Positions 44,677 through 51,954 of a stretch of 64,000 bases of DNA are shown here, piece by piece. Origin of the DNA: Ramlibacter pallidus (GTDB taxonomy: Bacteria > Pseudomonadota > Gammaproteobacteria > Burkholderiales > Burkholderiaceae_C); the NCBI RefSeq assembly GCF_015070875.1, contig NZ_JADDIV010000001.1:865899-929898 (forward strand). Direction: 5' to 3'. The notes below the pieces were generated by a model. The model was not told where the DNA came from, did no database searches, and saw nothing but the letters and a program-made list of their open reading frames with translations. How positions within the stretch are numbered: position 1 is the first letter of the stretch; each line of letters starts with the position of its first letter. Position numbers and translations under genes: made by a program.

Positions 44677-45336
44677 TCAGGACGCCGCCGGCGTGGGCGT
44701 GCCGTGGACCAGCAGTTCGCGCAGGTCGCGGGCGAAGCCTTCCAGGTCGGCCTCGATGCGGCCGATCAGGCGGCCGAAGACGTTGTAGCCGAGGACGGCG
44801 GGGATGGCGACCGCCAGCCCGGCGGCCGTCATGATCAGGGCCTCGCCGACCGGACCGGACACCTTGTCGATGGTGATCTGGCCGGCATTGGCGATGCCGG
44901 TGAGCGCGTGGTAGATGCCCCAGACGGTGCCGAGCAGGCCGACGAAGGGGGCGGTGGACCCCACCGTGGCCAGCAGCACCTGGCCAGACTGCAGCTTGTG
45001 CAGCACGCGGTGCAGGGCGTCGCGCAGCACCCGGGTGAGCTGTTGCGAACGGTCGCCGGCCGCTGCCAGCGAGCCCGGCGCCTGCGCCTCGGTCGCGGCC
45101 ATGAGGGGCAGCACCAGCGCCTCGCGGTCGAAGGCGGCGACCTTCTGGCGCGCCTCGGCCACGGAGGCGGACTGCCAGAACGCGGCCGTGCTGCGGGCGA
45201 CGTCGCGGCCGGCGCGCTGCAGCAGCCAGGCCTTCCAGAGAATGACCACCCAGCTGGAGACCGACATCGCGAACAGGAGGATCGCCACCACCCGGGTGAC
45301 CGCGTCGCCCTGGCGGAAGAGATCTCCCAGGCTCAA
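44677..45336 (-). CDS. exbB: ExbB/TolQ-type proton channel protein
   Basis: 219-residue MotA/TolQ/ExbB family protein with three transmembrane helices (about 15-35, 115-140, 160-182). Conserved channel segments are LATVGSTAPFVGLLGTVWGIYHAL and GPVGEALIMTAAGLAVAIPAVLGYN. With ExbD it uses the proton gradient to energise TonB- or TolA-type partners. It lies 16 nt after dapB in the bamE-dapB-exbB-exbD-leuS run. Confidence 0.93.
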   Translation of the reverse strand: MSLGDLFRQGDAVTRVVAILLFAMSVSSWVVILWKAWLLQRAGRDVARSTAAFWQSASVAEARQKVAAFDREALVLPLMAATEAQAPGSLAAAGDRSQQLTRVLRDALHRVLHKLQSGQVLLATVGSTAPFVGLLGTVWGIYHALTGIANAGQITIDKVSGPVGEALIMTAAGLAVAIPAVLGYNVFGRLIGRIEADLEGFARDLRELLVHGTPTPAAS

Positions 45337-45352
45337 GCGGCGCCCCTCGCGC

Positions 45353-46228
45353 TCACTTCAGCCCCAGCACGTCGAACATGTCGAACAACCCGCTGTCCTG
45401 CCCGGCCAGGAAGCGCACGGCGCGCAGGCTGCCTTGCGCGTACGTCGCCCGGCTGGAGGACCGGTGGGTGATCTCGATGCGCTCGCCGGTGCCGGCGAAC
45501 AGGACCGTGTGGTCGCCGACGATGTCGCCGCCGCGGATGGTGGAAAAGCCGATGGTGGAGGGATCGCGTTCGCCGGTGACGCCCTCGCGCGCGAACACGC
45601 CCACTTCCTTCAGGTCGCGCCCGATCGCCTGGGCGATGACCTCGCCCATCTTCAGCGCGGTGCCCGAAGGCGCGTCGACCTTGTGGCGGTGGTGCGCCTC
45701 GATGATCTCGATGTCGTAGCCGGTGGCCAGCGCCTTGGCGGCCATCTCCAGCAGCTTGAGCGTGACGTTGACGCCCACGCTCATGTTGGGCGCCATCACG
45801 ATGGCGATGTCGCGCGCGCAGTCGGCGATCTGGCGCTTCTGGGCTTCGTCGAAGCCCGTGGTGCCGATCACCGCCTTCACGCCCAGCTCGCGGCAGACCT
45901 GCAGGTGCGCCAGCGTGCCTTCGGGGCGGGTGAAGTCGATCAGCACCTGCGCGTGCGCCAGGCCGGCGGCGATGTCGGAAGAGACGGGCACGCCGCTCGC
46001 GTGGCCGAGGAAGGCGGCAGCGTCGTTGCCGATGGCGGGACTGGAGGCGATGTCCAGCGCGCCGGCCAGGCGGCAGTCGTCGGCCGCGCGGATCGCCTCG
46101 ATCAGCATGTGGCCCATGCGGCCCGACGCGCCGGCCACGGCGACCTGGTGCTGCGTGGTGCCGGCGGGCGGGGGCTGGACGGCGCCGGCGACGGCCACGT
46201 TCTTCAGTGCCTGCGTGCCCTTGCCCAT
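45353..46228 (-). CDS. dapB: 4-hydroxy-tetrahydrodipicolinate reductase
   Basis: NAD(P)H-dependent step of lysine and diaminopimelate synthesis. Cofactor motif [14 protein letters not shown] (about residue 29), catalytic His pair in [19 protein letters not shown] (about residue 180). Total 291 residues: about 20 more than usual, all before the Rossmann motif and with low-complexity content ([17 protein letters not shown]), so the real start may be an internal GTG/ATG-less site or the extension is genuine. Starts 7 nt after bamE. Confidence 0.95.
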   Translation of the reverse strand: MGKGTQALKNVAVAGAVQPPPAGTTQHQVAVAGASGRMGHMLIEAIRAADDCRLAGALDIASSPAIGNDAAAFLGHASGVPVSSDIAAGLAHAQVLIDFTRPEGTLAHLQVCRELGVKAVIGTTGFDEAQKRQIADCARDIAIVMAPNMSVGVNVTLKLLEMAAKALATGYDIEIIEAHHRHKVDAPSGTALKMGEVIAQAIGRDLKEVGVFAREGVTGERDPSTIGFSTIRGGDIVGDHTVLFAGTGERIEITHRSSSRATYAQGSLRAVRFLAGQDSGLFDMFDVLGLK

Positions 46229-46235
46229 GCCGGCC

Positions 46236-46793
46236 TCAGCGTGCCGCCGGCTCGAGCGGCGGGTAGTTGGTGGCCGGCGCCGTGGCGGCGGGCACCGCCG
46301 GCGTGGCGACGGGCGCGGCGGGCTGCTTGCTGCTGAACGCGCGCAGCTGCTCCTCGGTGGCTTCCAGCGGCGGGATCTTGCCGGTCTTGCGCTTGTTGTC
46401 CAGCGTGGTGACGAATTCGGACTCGCTGGGCATGGTGTCGCCCTCGACGCGGTCCATCATGCCGTTGGCGAACCACACGGTCAGGCGGCGCTGCTGCGGG
46501 GCGAGGCCCTGGCGCTTGAGCGTGAACACGTAGTCCCAGCGCTCGCCGTGGAACAGGCTCGTCACCAGCGGCGTGCCGAGCACCTGCCGCACCTGGTCCG
46601 TCGTCATGCCCTTCTGCAAGGCCTCGACCTGCTCGCGCGAGACGAAGTTGCCCTGCACGACCTCCACCTTGTAGGGGGTGATCGCATCGAGCACGCGGGG
46701 GGCGGTACCGGACAACGAGCCGCAGCCGGCGAGGAGCGCGAGGGCCGCGGCGGCCAGGACGAGGCGCGACTGGCGCAGGGGCATGGCAGGCAT
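46236..46793 (-). CDS. bamE: Outer-membrane assembly lipoprotein BamE
   Basis: Lipoprotein of the BAM complex that inserts beta-barrel proteins. Signal with lipobox LALLAGC (Cys near residue 23). The SmpA/OmlA core is clear: [36 protein letters not shown] and [16 protein letters not shown]. The C-terminal ~40 residues are Ala/Pro-rich. 185 residues from ATG 46793; ATG 46784 is an alternative. Divergent from fur with facing promoters, an arrangement also known in Pseudomonas. Confidence 0.95.
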   Translation of the reverse strand: MPAMPLRQSRLVLAAAALALLAGCGSLSGTAPRVLDAITPYKVEVVQGNFVSREQVEALQKGMTTDQVRQVLGTPLVTSLFHGERWDYVFTLKRQGLAPQQRRLTVWFANGMMDRVEGDTMPSESEFVTTLDNKRKTGKIPPLEATEEQLRAFSSKQPAAPVATPAVPAATAPATNYPPLEPAAR

Positions 46794-46808
46794 GGGAGGG
46801 GGTGGCGA

Positions 46809-46826
46809 TATGATCGGGGGATTGTA
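46809..46826. promoter_or_regulatory. Overlapping divergent -10 elements of fur and bamE
   Basis: TATGAT (46809-46814, plus) lies 25 nt before the fur ATG and TACAAT (46826-46821, minus) 27 nt before the bamE ATG. The two transcripts would start inside each other's promoters, so they probably compete. No clear Fur box was recognised by eye. Confidence 0.4.
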
Positions 46827-46839
46827 GCGGCAGCCCCCC

Positions 46840-47268
46840 ATGGCCAACATCGACGAACTCAAGAGCACCGGCCTCAAGGCGACGCTGCCCCGCCTGAAGA
46901 TCCTCGACGTCTTCCATCGCGGCACGCAGCGCCACATGACGGCGGAGGACGTGTTCCGCGTCCTGCTGGAGGAACGTTCGGACATCGGCCTGGCGACGGT
47001 GTACCGCGTGCTCACCCAGTTCGAGCAGGCCGGCATCCTGAGCCGCAGCCATTTCGAGAGCGGCAAGGCGGTCTACGAGTTGAACGAGGGCACGCACCAC
47101 GACCACCTGGTCTGCCTGGACTGCGGCCGCGTCGAGGAGTTCTACGACGCCGAGATCGAGAAGCGGCAGCACGACGTCGCCAAGCTCAAGGGCTTCGAGA
47201 TCGCCGACCACGCGCTGAGCCTCTACGCGCACTGCACGAAGAATCCCTGCCCGAACCGGGCGAAGTGA
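46840..47268 (+). CDS. fur: Ferric uptake regulator Fur
   Basis: 142-residue iron-responsive repressor. The winged-helix N-domain contains [15 protein letters not shown] and [19 protein letters not shown] (recognition helix). The metal/dimer domain has the [16 protein letters not shown] segment with the His cluster and the CxxC zinc site, and a second Cys pair near the end ([13 protein letters not shown]). Divergent from bamE; ends at a hairpin shared with convergent hprK. Confidence 0.97.
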   Translation: MANIDELKSTGLKATLPRLKILDVFHRGTQRHMTAEDVFRVLLEERSDIGLATVYRVLTQFEQAGILSRSHFESGKAVYELNEGTHHDHLVCLDCGRVEEFYDAEIEKRQHDVAKLKGFEIADHALSLYAHCTKNPCPNRAK

Positions 47269-47281
47269 CGCCGCAGGCGTC

Positions 47282-47302
47282 TTCCCCGGGCCGGCCGGGG
47301 AA
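47282..47302. terminator. Bidirectional hairpin between fur and hprK
   Basis: TTCCCCGG and CCGGGGAA form a perfect 8-bp stem with a 5-nt loop, midway between convergent stops at 47268 and 47312. T-tracts are poor on both sides, so termination strength is uncertain. Confidence 0.5.
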
Positions 47303-47311
47303 TCCGTTCCC

Positions 47312-48262
47312 TCAGCCGCCCTTTTCCATCGCGCGGCGGTGCCGCTCGACGAACTCTTGGTAGGTGTCCACGCCCCGCAGCTGCAGGATGGTGTTGCGCA
47401 CGGCGGCTTCCACCAGCACGGCCATGTTGCGGCCGGCGACCACCGGGATCACGGCCTTGCGGATCGGCACGCCCAGCACGTCCTGCGTGAGCGGCTCGTA
47501 GGGCAGCCGTTCGTACTCGCGTTCCATGGTCTCGCGCCGCACCAGGTGGACGATCAGCCGCAGCCGCATCTTCCGCCGCACCGCCGTCTCGCCGAAGATC
47601 GCGCGGATGTCGAGCAGGCCGATGCCGCGCACTTCCAGCAGGTTCTGCAGCAGTTCCGGGCAGCGGCCCTCGATGGTGGTCTGGTTCACGCGATAAAGGT
47701 CCACCGCGTCGTCGGCGACCAGGCCATTGCCGCGCGTGATCAGCTCCAGCCCCAGCTCGCTCTTGCCCAGGCCGGACTCGCCCGTGATCAGCACGCCCAG
47801 CCCGAGGATGTCCATGAACACGCCGTGCATGGACGTGCGCTCGGCGAAGTGCTTGGACAGGTAGGCGCGCAGGACGTCGATGACGAAGGCGGAGGCGCCC
47901 TCGGTGGCGAACATCGGGATCTGGGCCCGCTCGCACATGGAAAGCAGCGCCTGCGGCGCCGCCTGGCCGTCGGTCAGCACCAGCACCGGCGGCTCCAGCG
48001 TCACGATGCGCGCGATGCGCCGGGCGCAGTCGTCGGCGGTGGCATTGGTCAGGTAGGCGATCTCGCGTTCGCCCAGGATCTGCACGCGGTACGGGTGGAT
48101 GTAGTTCAGGTAGCCGACCAGGTCGGCGCCGGAGCGGGCAGCACGGACCGCGACTTCGTCGAACCGGCGCTCGGACGCGCCCAGTCCGGCGACCCATTCC
48201 CATTTCAGCTGGGCCCGGTGGTCTTCGAACAGGACGTCGGCGCTGACGACGGTGGGCTTCAA
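47312..48262 (-). CDS. hprK: HPr kinase/phosphorylase
   Basis: 316-residue bifunctional enzyme that phosphorylates and dephosphorylates HPr on Ser. Walker [10 protein letters not shown] (about residue 148), capping His region in [11 protein letters not shown], and the HprK signature [18 protein letters not shown] (about 201-218). In Proteobacteria lacking sugar PTS permeases it belongs to the PTS-Ntr network with PtsN, encoded 15 nt upstream. Confidence 0.96.
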   Translation of the reverse strand: MKPTVVSADVLFEDHRAQLKWEWVAGLGASERRFDEVAVRAARSGADLVGYLNYIHPYRVQILGEREIAYLTNATADDCARRIARIVTLEPPVLVLTDGQAAPQALLSMCERAQIPMFATEGASAFVIDVLRAYLSKHFAERTSMHGVFMDILGLGVLITGESGLGKSELGLELITRGNGLVADDAVDLYRVNQTTIEGRCPELLQNLLEVRGIGLLDIRAIFGETAVRRKMRLRLIVHLVRRETMEREYERLPYEPLTQDVLGVPIRKAVIPVVAGRNMAVLVEAAVRNTILQLRGVDTYQEFVERHRRAMEKGG

Positions 48263-48277
48263 GCGCGCACGGCCTTC

Positions 48278-48745
48278 TTACTGCGGCTGGGCCGAATGCC
48301 AGGTGGCGATCAGGTCGTGCAGCACGACAGCGTCGCCGCTGGACTTGATCTTCTCTCGCAGCGGGGCATCGCTCAGCAGCTCGGCGATCTCCGAGAGGAT
48401 CTCCAGGTGCTTCTGGGTCGCGGCTTCGGGCACCAGGAGGAAGATCAGCAAGTTGACCGGCTGTTCGTCCGGCGCGTCGAAGCCGATCGGGCTGGCCAGC
48501 TGGAACAGCGCCGCCATGGGCGCCTTCAGGCCCTTGATGCGTCCGTGCGGGATGGCCACGCCGTGGCCCAGCCCGGTGGAGCCCAGGCGTTCGCGCGCGA
48601 ACAGGCTGTCGGTGATCAGCGCCCGCGAGAGGCCGTGCAGGTTCTCGAACAGGAGCCCGGCTTCCTCGAAAGCCCGCTTCTTGCTGGTGGCGTCGACGCC
48701 GACCAGGACCTGGGCGGGCGGCAGGATGGACGCAAGGCGGTTCAT
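48278..48745 (-). CDS. ptsN: PTS IIA-like nitrogen regulatory protein PtsN (EIIA-Ntr)
   Basis: 155-residue EIIA-Ntr, a phosphorylated regulator of potassium and nitrogen balance in other proteobacteria. The phospho-His is in HGVAIPHGRIKGL (about residue 68), and the start MNRLASILPPAQVLVGVDATS is family-typical. CATAAT lies about 14 nt upstream of the ATG, so it may have its own promoter besides readthrough from hpf. Kup, a transporter whose regulation by EIIA-Ntr is known for K+ uptake in E. coli (TrkA, KdpD), is in the same window. Confidence 0.96.
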   Translation of the reverse strand: MNRLASILPPAQVLVGVDATSKKRAFEEAGLLFENLHGLSRALITDSLFARERLGSTGLGHGVAIPHGRIKGLKAPMAALFQLASPIGFDAPDEQPVNLLIFLLVPEAATQKHLEILSEIAELLSDAPLREKIKSSGDAVVLHDLIATWHSAQPQ

Positions 48746-48830
48746 GGTGGCTGGGGCGGATTATGCACAGATGGCTGGTGCACCGCACCAAAACGGCCGC
48801 GCAGCCCCGGCGGAGGACGCCGCCAAGCAA

Positions 48831-48852
48831 CAGGGCCCCTTGCGGGGCCCTG
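48831..48852 (-). terminator. Hairpin after hpf
   Basis: CAGGGCCCC and GGGGCCCTG form a perfect 9-bp stem with a 4-nt loop, 13 nt past the hpf stop. Only short T pairs follow on the minus strand (TTGCTT), so partial termination before ptsN is likely. Confidence 0.6.
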
Positions 48853-48865
48853 GTTCACGCGGCAT

Positions 48866-49195
48866 TCACATGATGCGCTTGGGTGCGTCGTGGTGGTGTT
48901 CCTGCAGGCGCGTCTTGTGGCGTCCGACCTGCCGGTCCAGCTTGTCGACGAGTTCGTCGAGCGCCGCGTACAGGTCCGCGTGGGAGCTCTCGGCGAACAT
49001 GTCGCTGCCCTTCACGTGGATCTTGCATTCGGCTCTCTGCCTTCGTTCCTTCTCGCGCTGCTTCTCGACGGTGAGCAGGACCTTGATGTCCACGACCTGG
49101 TCAAAGTGGCGGGTGATGCGATCGAGCTTGGTGGTCACGTAATTCCGCAGGGCGGGGGTAACTTCGAGATGGTGACCGCTGATCGTCAGGTTCAT
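48866..49195 (-). CDS. hpf: Ribosome hibernation-promoting factor (short form)
   Basis: 109-residue HPF/RaiA protein that binds the 30S subunit and stabilises inactive ribosomes in stationary phase. The family start is [20 protein letters not shown], and the second conserved stretch is [21 protein letters not shown]. The length is that of short HPF, without the dimerising C-domain. ATG 49195 is preceded by AGGAGG at 6 nt, the strongest ribosome site in the window; the longer frame upstream is not used. Confidence 0.96.
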   Translation of the reverse strand: MNLTISGHHLEVTPALRNYVTTKLDRITRHFDQVVDIKVLLTVEKQREKERRQRAECKIHVKGSDMFAESSHADLYAALDELVDKLDRQVGRHKTRLQEHHHDAPKRIM

Positions 49196-49276
49196 GGAGC
49201 CTCCTGTTGCACTCGGGTTGAGGGGCGCCGTTGCGGCGCGGGAAGGAACGCGAAGGAATCTGGAAAGCTTCGGGCC

Positions 49277-49305
49277 ACTATGCCCCTCGCCCCTGCAAAA
49301 GTCCA
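49277..49305 (-). promoter_or_regulatory. Probable sigma-70 promoter of hpf
   Basis: TGGACT (49305-49300) and CATAGT (49282-49277) on the minus strand, each 4 of 6 to consensus, with a 17-bp spacer. It predicts a leader of about 75 nt. Confidence 0.4.
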
Positions 49306-49435
49306 TTGATTTCCCTCAAGGCAGAGGCGCGAATTCGCAAGCGGATGCAGCGTCGCGCAGGAGGTCGCGCGGCGCGGTGCGGCAAGGAATCGAAGAGGGA
49401 AATGCGAAGCGGCCCCGGAGGGCCGCGCAAGGACG

Positions 49436-49458
49436 AAGACGGCCGCGCGGGCCGTCTT
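49436..49458 (-). terminator. Hairpin after the small-gene pair
   Basis: AAGACGGCC and GGCCGTCTT form a perfect 9-bp stem with a 5-nt loop, 20 nt past the stop of the 54-aa gene. The T-tract is short, so strength is uncertain. The interval from here to hpf (49196-49435) holds only the hpf leader and promoter as far as I can see. Confidence 0.5.
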
Positions 49459-49478
49459 TCAGGAAGAAAAGGCGAGGA

Positions 49479-49643
49479 TCAGCGGCGCCAGGCGGCGGCG
49501 TAATCCACCGGCGTCCAGCCGGCAGCCTTCGGGTGCGCCTGGGCGCCCGGGCGCTCCAGGTTGGCGTGCTCCACGCGGTCGGCCTGCGGCTTGTCGCGCG
49601 GCGTGTCGTTGAAGCGGTTGGTGGACTTGGGTTCCTTGTACAT
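49479..49643 (-). CDS. Hypothetical small protein, 54 aa
   Basis: Not recognised. The ATG at 49643 has a clear AAGGAG-type site (CAAGGAGCACAGTC before the ATG), and the reading frame runs to a TGA at 49479. The product is hydrophilic and highly charged (MYKEPKSTNRFNDTPRDK at the start, VDYAAAWRR at the end), with no membrane segment and no Cys; it is probably disordered. It follows the 62-aa gene by 24 nt and ends before a hairpin, giving a two-gene unit. Confidence 0.55.
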   Translation of the reverse strand: MYKEPKSTNRFNDTPRDKPQADRVEHANLERPGAQAHPKAAGWTPVDYAAAWRR

Positions 49644-49667
49644 GACTGTGCTCCTTGCGGCGGGCTC

Positions 49668-49856
49668 TCAGCTACCGTTGTCGGTGCCGGGGGCGCGCTT
49701 GTGATCCTGCTGGGCGACGGGGCGGTCGGCATGCCGGCTGATGAACGGCCAGGCATGGCTGCGGGGACGGCGGGCCAGGGTGTTGTCCTTGGCTTCGCCC
49801 GCGGCGGGACGCCAGTTCGAGCGGCTGGCGTTCGGGTCGGTCGCTAGCTGGATCAT
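49668..49856 (-). CDS. Hypothetical small protein, 62 aa
   Basis: Not recognised. Supported by AAGGAG 6 nt before the ATG at 49856 and by its tandem position with the 54-aa gene. The product is hydrophilic (starts MIQLATDPNASRSNWRP; basic middle ARRPRSHAWPF), with no membrane segment. Both proteins share Asn/Arg/Pro/Asp-rich composition, as in small stress-related disordered proteins, but no family is claimed. Confidence 0.55.
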   Translation of the reverse strand: MIQLATDPNASRSNWRPAAGEAKDNTLARRPRSHAWPFISRHADRPVAQQDHKRAPGTDNGS

Positions 49857-50177
49857 CTCGGCTCCTTGCAGGTACTACCGGACAGCTGTCCGGGGCGATG
49901 GAGTCAATGTAGGGGGGCCTCCTGAGCCGTGGTGTCGGACGTTCTGGCCCAGCCGTGTAGGATTTGTCCTTCGGGCCCAGCCCAGCCGTACGCCGTCAGG
50001 CGAACACCCCGGCGGCCTCGCTGCAGCGCGGCATAATCGCGCCCATCCTCGAAGGAGCCTTCCTTGGAAATCGACCCTAGTCGGTAGCTTTCCGAGAATT
50101 GGGGTCAGATTCCAATTTCTCGGAGAGCTGCACTCACCCGCCCAGCCCCGCGTCCGGAATCCTGGAGTCCGAGCCCC
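49857..50177. other. Intergenic region upstream of corA
   Basis: 321 bp without an intact gene. It holds the promoter side of the small-gene pair on the minus strand, a GCATAAT patch at 50029-50035 on the plus strand, a GAAGGAG ribosome-site-like stretch followed by TTG and five sense codons before a stop (50052-50080), a REP-like hairpin (50092-50123), and the corA ribosome site GGAG near 50163. Confidence 0.6.
50092..50123. repeat. REP-like palindrome with GGTCAG loop
   Basis: CCGAGAATTGG and CCAATTTCTCGG form an 11-bp stem with one bulged T around the loop GGTCAGATT. The GGGGTCAG core within AATT-flanked arms resembles extragenic palindromes mobilised by REP-associated tyrosine transposases in proteobacteria. 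Its low GC differs from all surroundings. Confidence 0.55.
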
Positions 50178-51170
50178 ATGCTCAACATCTTCACGCTCGT
50201 CAACGGCCGGCTCTTCCAGGAAGAGATCGAGTCGCTCGAGGAGCTCTCCCGCTTCAAGCCGATCTGGGTCGACCTCGAGTCGCCGACGCTGGAGGAGAAG
50301 CGCTGGGTCAAGCAGTACTACGGCCTGTCCATCCCGGAAGACGCGATGGACGAGGACATCGAGGAATCCGCGCGCTTCTACGAAGAGGACAACGGCGACC
50401 TCCACATCCGCAGCGACTTCCTGCTGGCCGGCGGCAACGACGACGAGCCTCGCACGGTGCGCGTCGCCTTCGTCCTGAACCTGCTGAACGACTCGGCCAA
50501 GAGCCATGGCGTGCTGTTCTCCATCCACGACGAGGACGTGCCCGTGTTCCGGCTGCTCCGGCTGCGGGCGCGCCGCGCACCGGGCCTGATCGAGGACGCG
50601 AAGGAAGTCCTGCTCAAGCTGTTCGACGCCGACGCGGAATACTCCGCCGACACGCTGGAAGGCATCTACGACGACCTGGAGAAGGTCAGCAAGCAGGTGC
50701 TGTCCGGCGAGGTGACCGACACCCTGGCCGGCGAGGCGCTCGAAGCCATCGCCCGGCAGGAAGACCTGAACGGGCGCATCCGCCGCAACATGATGGACAC
50801 GCGCCGCGCGGTGAGCTTCATGATGCGCAGCCGCATGCTCACGGCCGAGCAGTTCGAGGAGGCCCGGCAGATCCTGCGCGACATCGAATCGCTGGACAGC
50901 CACACGGCCTTCCTGTTCGACAAGATCAACTTCCTGATGGACGCCATCGTCGGCTTCATCAACATCAACCAGAACAAGATCATCAAGATCTTCTCGGTGG
51001 CCAGCGTCGCCCTGCTGCCCCCCACGCTGATCGCCAGCATCTACGGCATGAACTTCCAGTTCATGCCCGAGCTCACCCAGCGCTGGGGCTATCCCTTTTC
51101 GCTCGGCCTGATGGTCGCTTCGGCGCTGGGACCGATGCTGTACTTCCGCAAGCGCGGCTGGCTGCGCTAG
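50178..51170 (+). CDS. corA: Magnesium/cobalt transporter CorA
   Basis: 330-residue CorA-type Mg2+ channel. The large cytoplasmic N-domain is acidic (DEDIEESARFYEEDNGD). Two C-terminal transmembrane helices frame the signature YGMNFQFMPEL (GMN selectivity motif near residue 293), with the helix before it reading VASVALLPPTLIASI. GGAG precedes the ATG. The last four bases (CTAG) provide stop codons for both corA and the convergent mtnN. Confidence 0.96.
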   Translation: MLNIFTLVNGRLFQEEIESLEELSRFKPIWVDLESPTLEEKRWVKQYYGLSIPEDAMDEDIEESARFYEEDNGDLHIRSDFLLAGGNDDEPRTVRVAFVLNLLNDSAKSHGVLFSIHDEDVPVFRLLRLRARRAPGLIEDAKEVLLKLFDADAEYSADTLEGIYDDLEKVSKQVLSGEVTDTLAGEALEAIARQEDLNGRIRRNMMDTRRAVSFMMRSRMLTAEQFEEARQILRDIESLDSHTAFLFDKINFLMDAIVGFININQNKIIKIFSVASVALLPPTLIASIYGMNFQFMPELTQRWGYPFSLGLMVASALGPMLYFRKRGWLR

Positions 51171-51865
51171 CCGCCGGCCAGGAAGGCCTCGACGATGGCG
51201 GCCGAATGCCGGCTCGCCACGTCCTCGATGAACTGCAGGAAATCGCCATGGGCCGCGTCGTCGGCGCGGTCGGACACGGTGCGCACGGCCGCGAAAGGCA
51301 CGCGGTAGTCGTGGCACACCTGGGCGAAGGCGGCGCCTTCCATCTCCACCGCCAGCACGTCGGGCAACGCGAAGTGCAGCGCCCGGCTCTCCGCCGCGCT
51401 GGAGACGAAGCGGTCGCCGCTGGCGACCAGCCCCCGGTGCAGGTGGGTGCCCGGCAGCGCCCGGCGGACCGCGGCCTCCAGCGCCTGCGTCAGCGCGGCG
51501 TCGGTGGCGAACCGGTCGGTGCCGTAAAGCGGCACCTCGTAGCGCGGAAAGATCGGCGAGGCGTCCAGGTCGTGCTGCAGGAAACCGTTGGCCACGACCA
51601 CGTCGCCCCGGTGCACGCCGCGGCCGATGCCGCCGGCCACGCCGGTGAAGACGATGCGGTCCACGTGAAAGCGCTCGATGAGGGCGGTGGCGGTGGTCGC
51701 CGCCGCCACCTTGCCGATGCGCGAGAGCACGGCGACCACCTCCTGCCCGTGCAGGTGGCCGACCCAGAACTCGCGGCCGGCCGCGGCCTGCTTCTGCTCG
51801 TCGGGCAGCAGCGCCAGCACCGCGGCGAGCTCCTGGTGCATGGCGGCGACGATGGCGGTGCGCAT
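51167..51865 (-). CDS. mtnN: 5'-methylthioadenosine/S-adenosylhomocysteine nucleosidase
   Basis: 232-residue nucleoside phosphorylase-family enzyme that cleaves adenine from MTA and SAH, recycling SAM by-products. Family segments: MRTAIVAAMHQELAAV, RIVFTGVAGGIGRGVHRGDVVVA, LAVEMEGAAFAQVCHDYRVPF (Met-Glu ribose-binding) and RTVSDRADD with the catalytic Asp (about residue 205). CAAAAT lies exactly 6 nt before the ATG, directly after a GC palindrome, with no ribosome site. Confidence 0.94.
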   Translation of the reverse strand: MRTAIVAAMHQELAAVLALLPDEQKQAAAGREFWVGHLHGQEVVAVLSRIGKVAAATTATALIERFHVDRIVFTGVAGGIGRGVHRGDVVVANGFLQHDLDASPIFPRYEVPLYGTDRFATDAALTQALEAAVRRALPGTHLHRGLVASGDRFVSSAAESRALHFALPDVLAVEMEGAAFAQVCHDYRVPFAAVRTVSDRADDAAHGDFLQFIEDVASRHSAAIVEAFLAGG

Positions 51866-51871
51866 GCGGGG

Positions 51872-51877
51872 ATTTTG
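51872..51877 (-). promoter_or_regulatory. -10 hexamer 6 nt before mtnN
   Basis: CAAAAT with a 6-nt spacer to ATG 51865. Lies just downstream of palindrome copy 2, as the proA hexamer does for copy 1. Confidence 0.42.
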
Positions 51878-51879
51878 CT

Positions 51880-51945
51880 CCCTCCCCCGCCGGGGGAGGG
51901 CTGGGGTGGGGGCGCCCCATCCGACCTTCCCCCGGAGGGGGAAGG
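51880..51945. repeat. Dispersed GC palindrome, copies 2 and 3
   Basis: CCCTCCCCC-GCC-GGGGGAGGG (51880-51900, perfect 9-bp arms), then CTGGGGTGGGGGCGCCCC, then a second hairpin CCTTCCCCC-GGA-GGGGGAAGG (51925-51945). Copy 1 at 38577 has the same arms and the same GGGGTGGG tail. Fills the fadD-mtnN gap and could also act as a terminator for fadD. Confidence 0.65.
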
Positions 51946-51954
51946 AGGAGGAAA

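Noticed and set aside
45353..46228. DapB N-terminal extension as a fused functional domain
   Set aside because: The extra ~20 residues are low-complexity and no domain is visible; a misassigned start is as likely.
49479..49856. The two small genes as a toxin-antitoxin pair
   Set aside because: Neither product has a toxin fold, DNA-binding motif or membrane segment; tandem order alone is not evidence.
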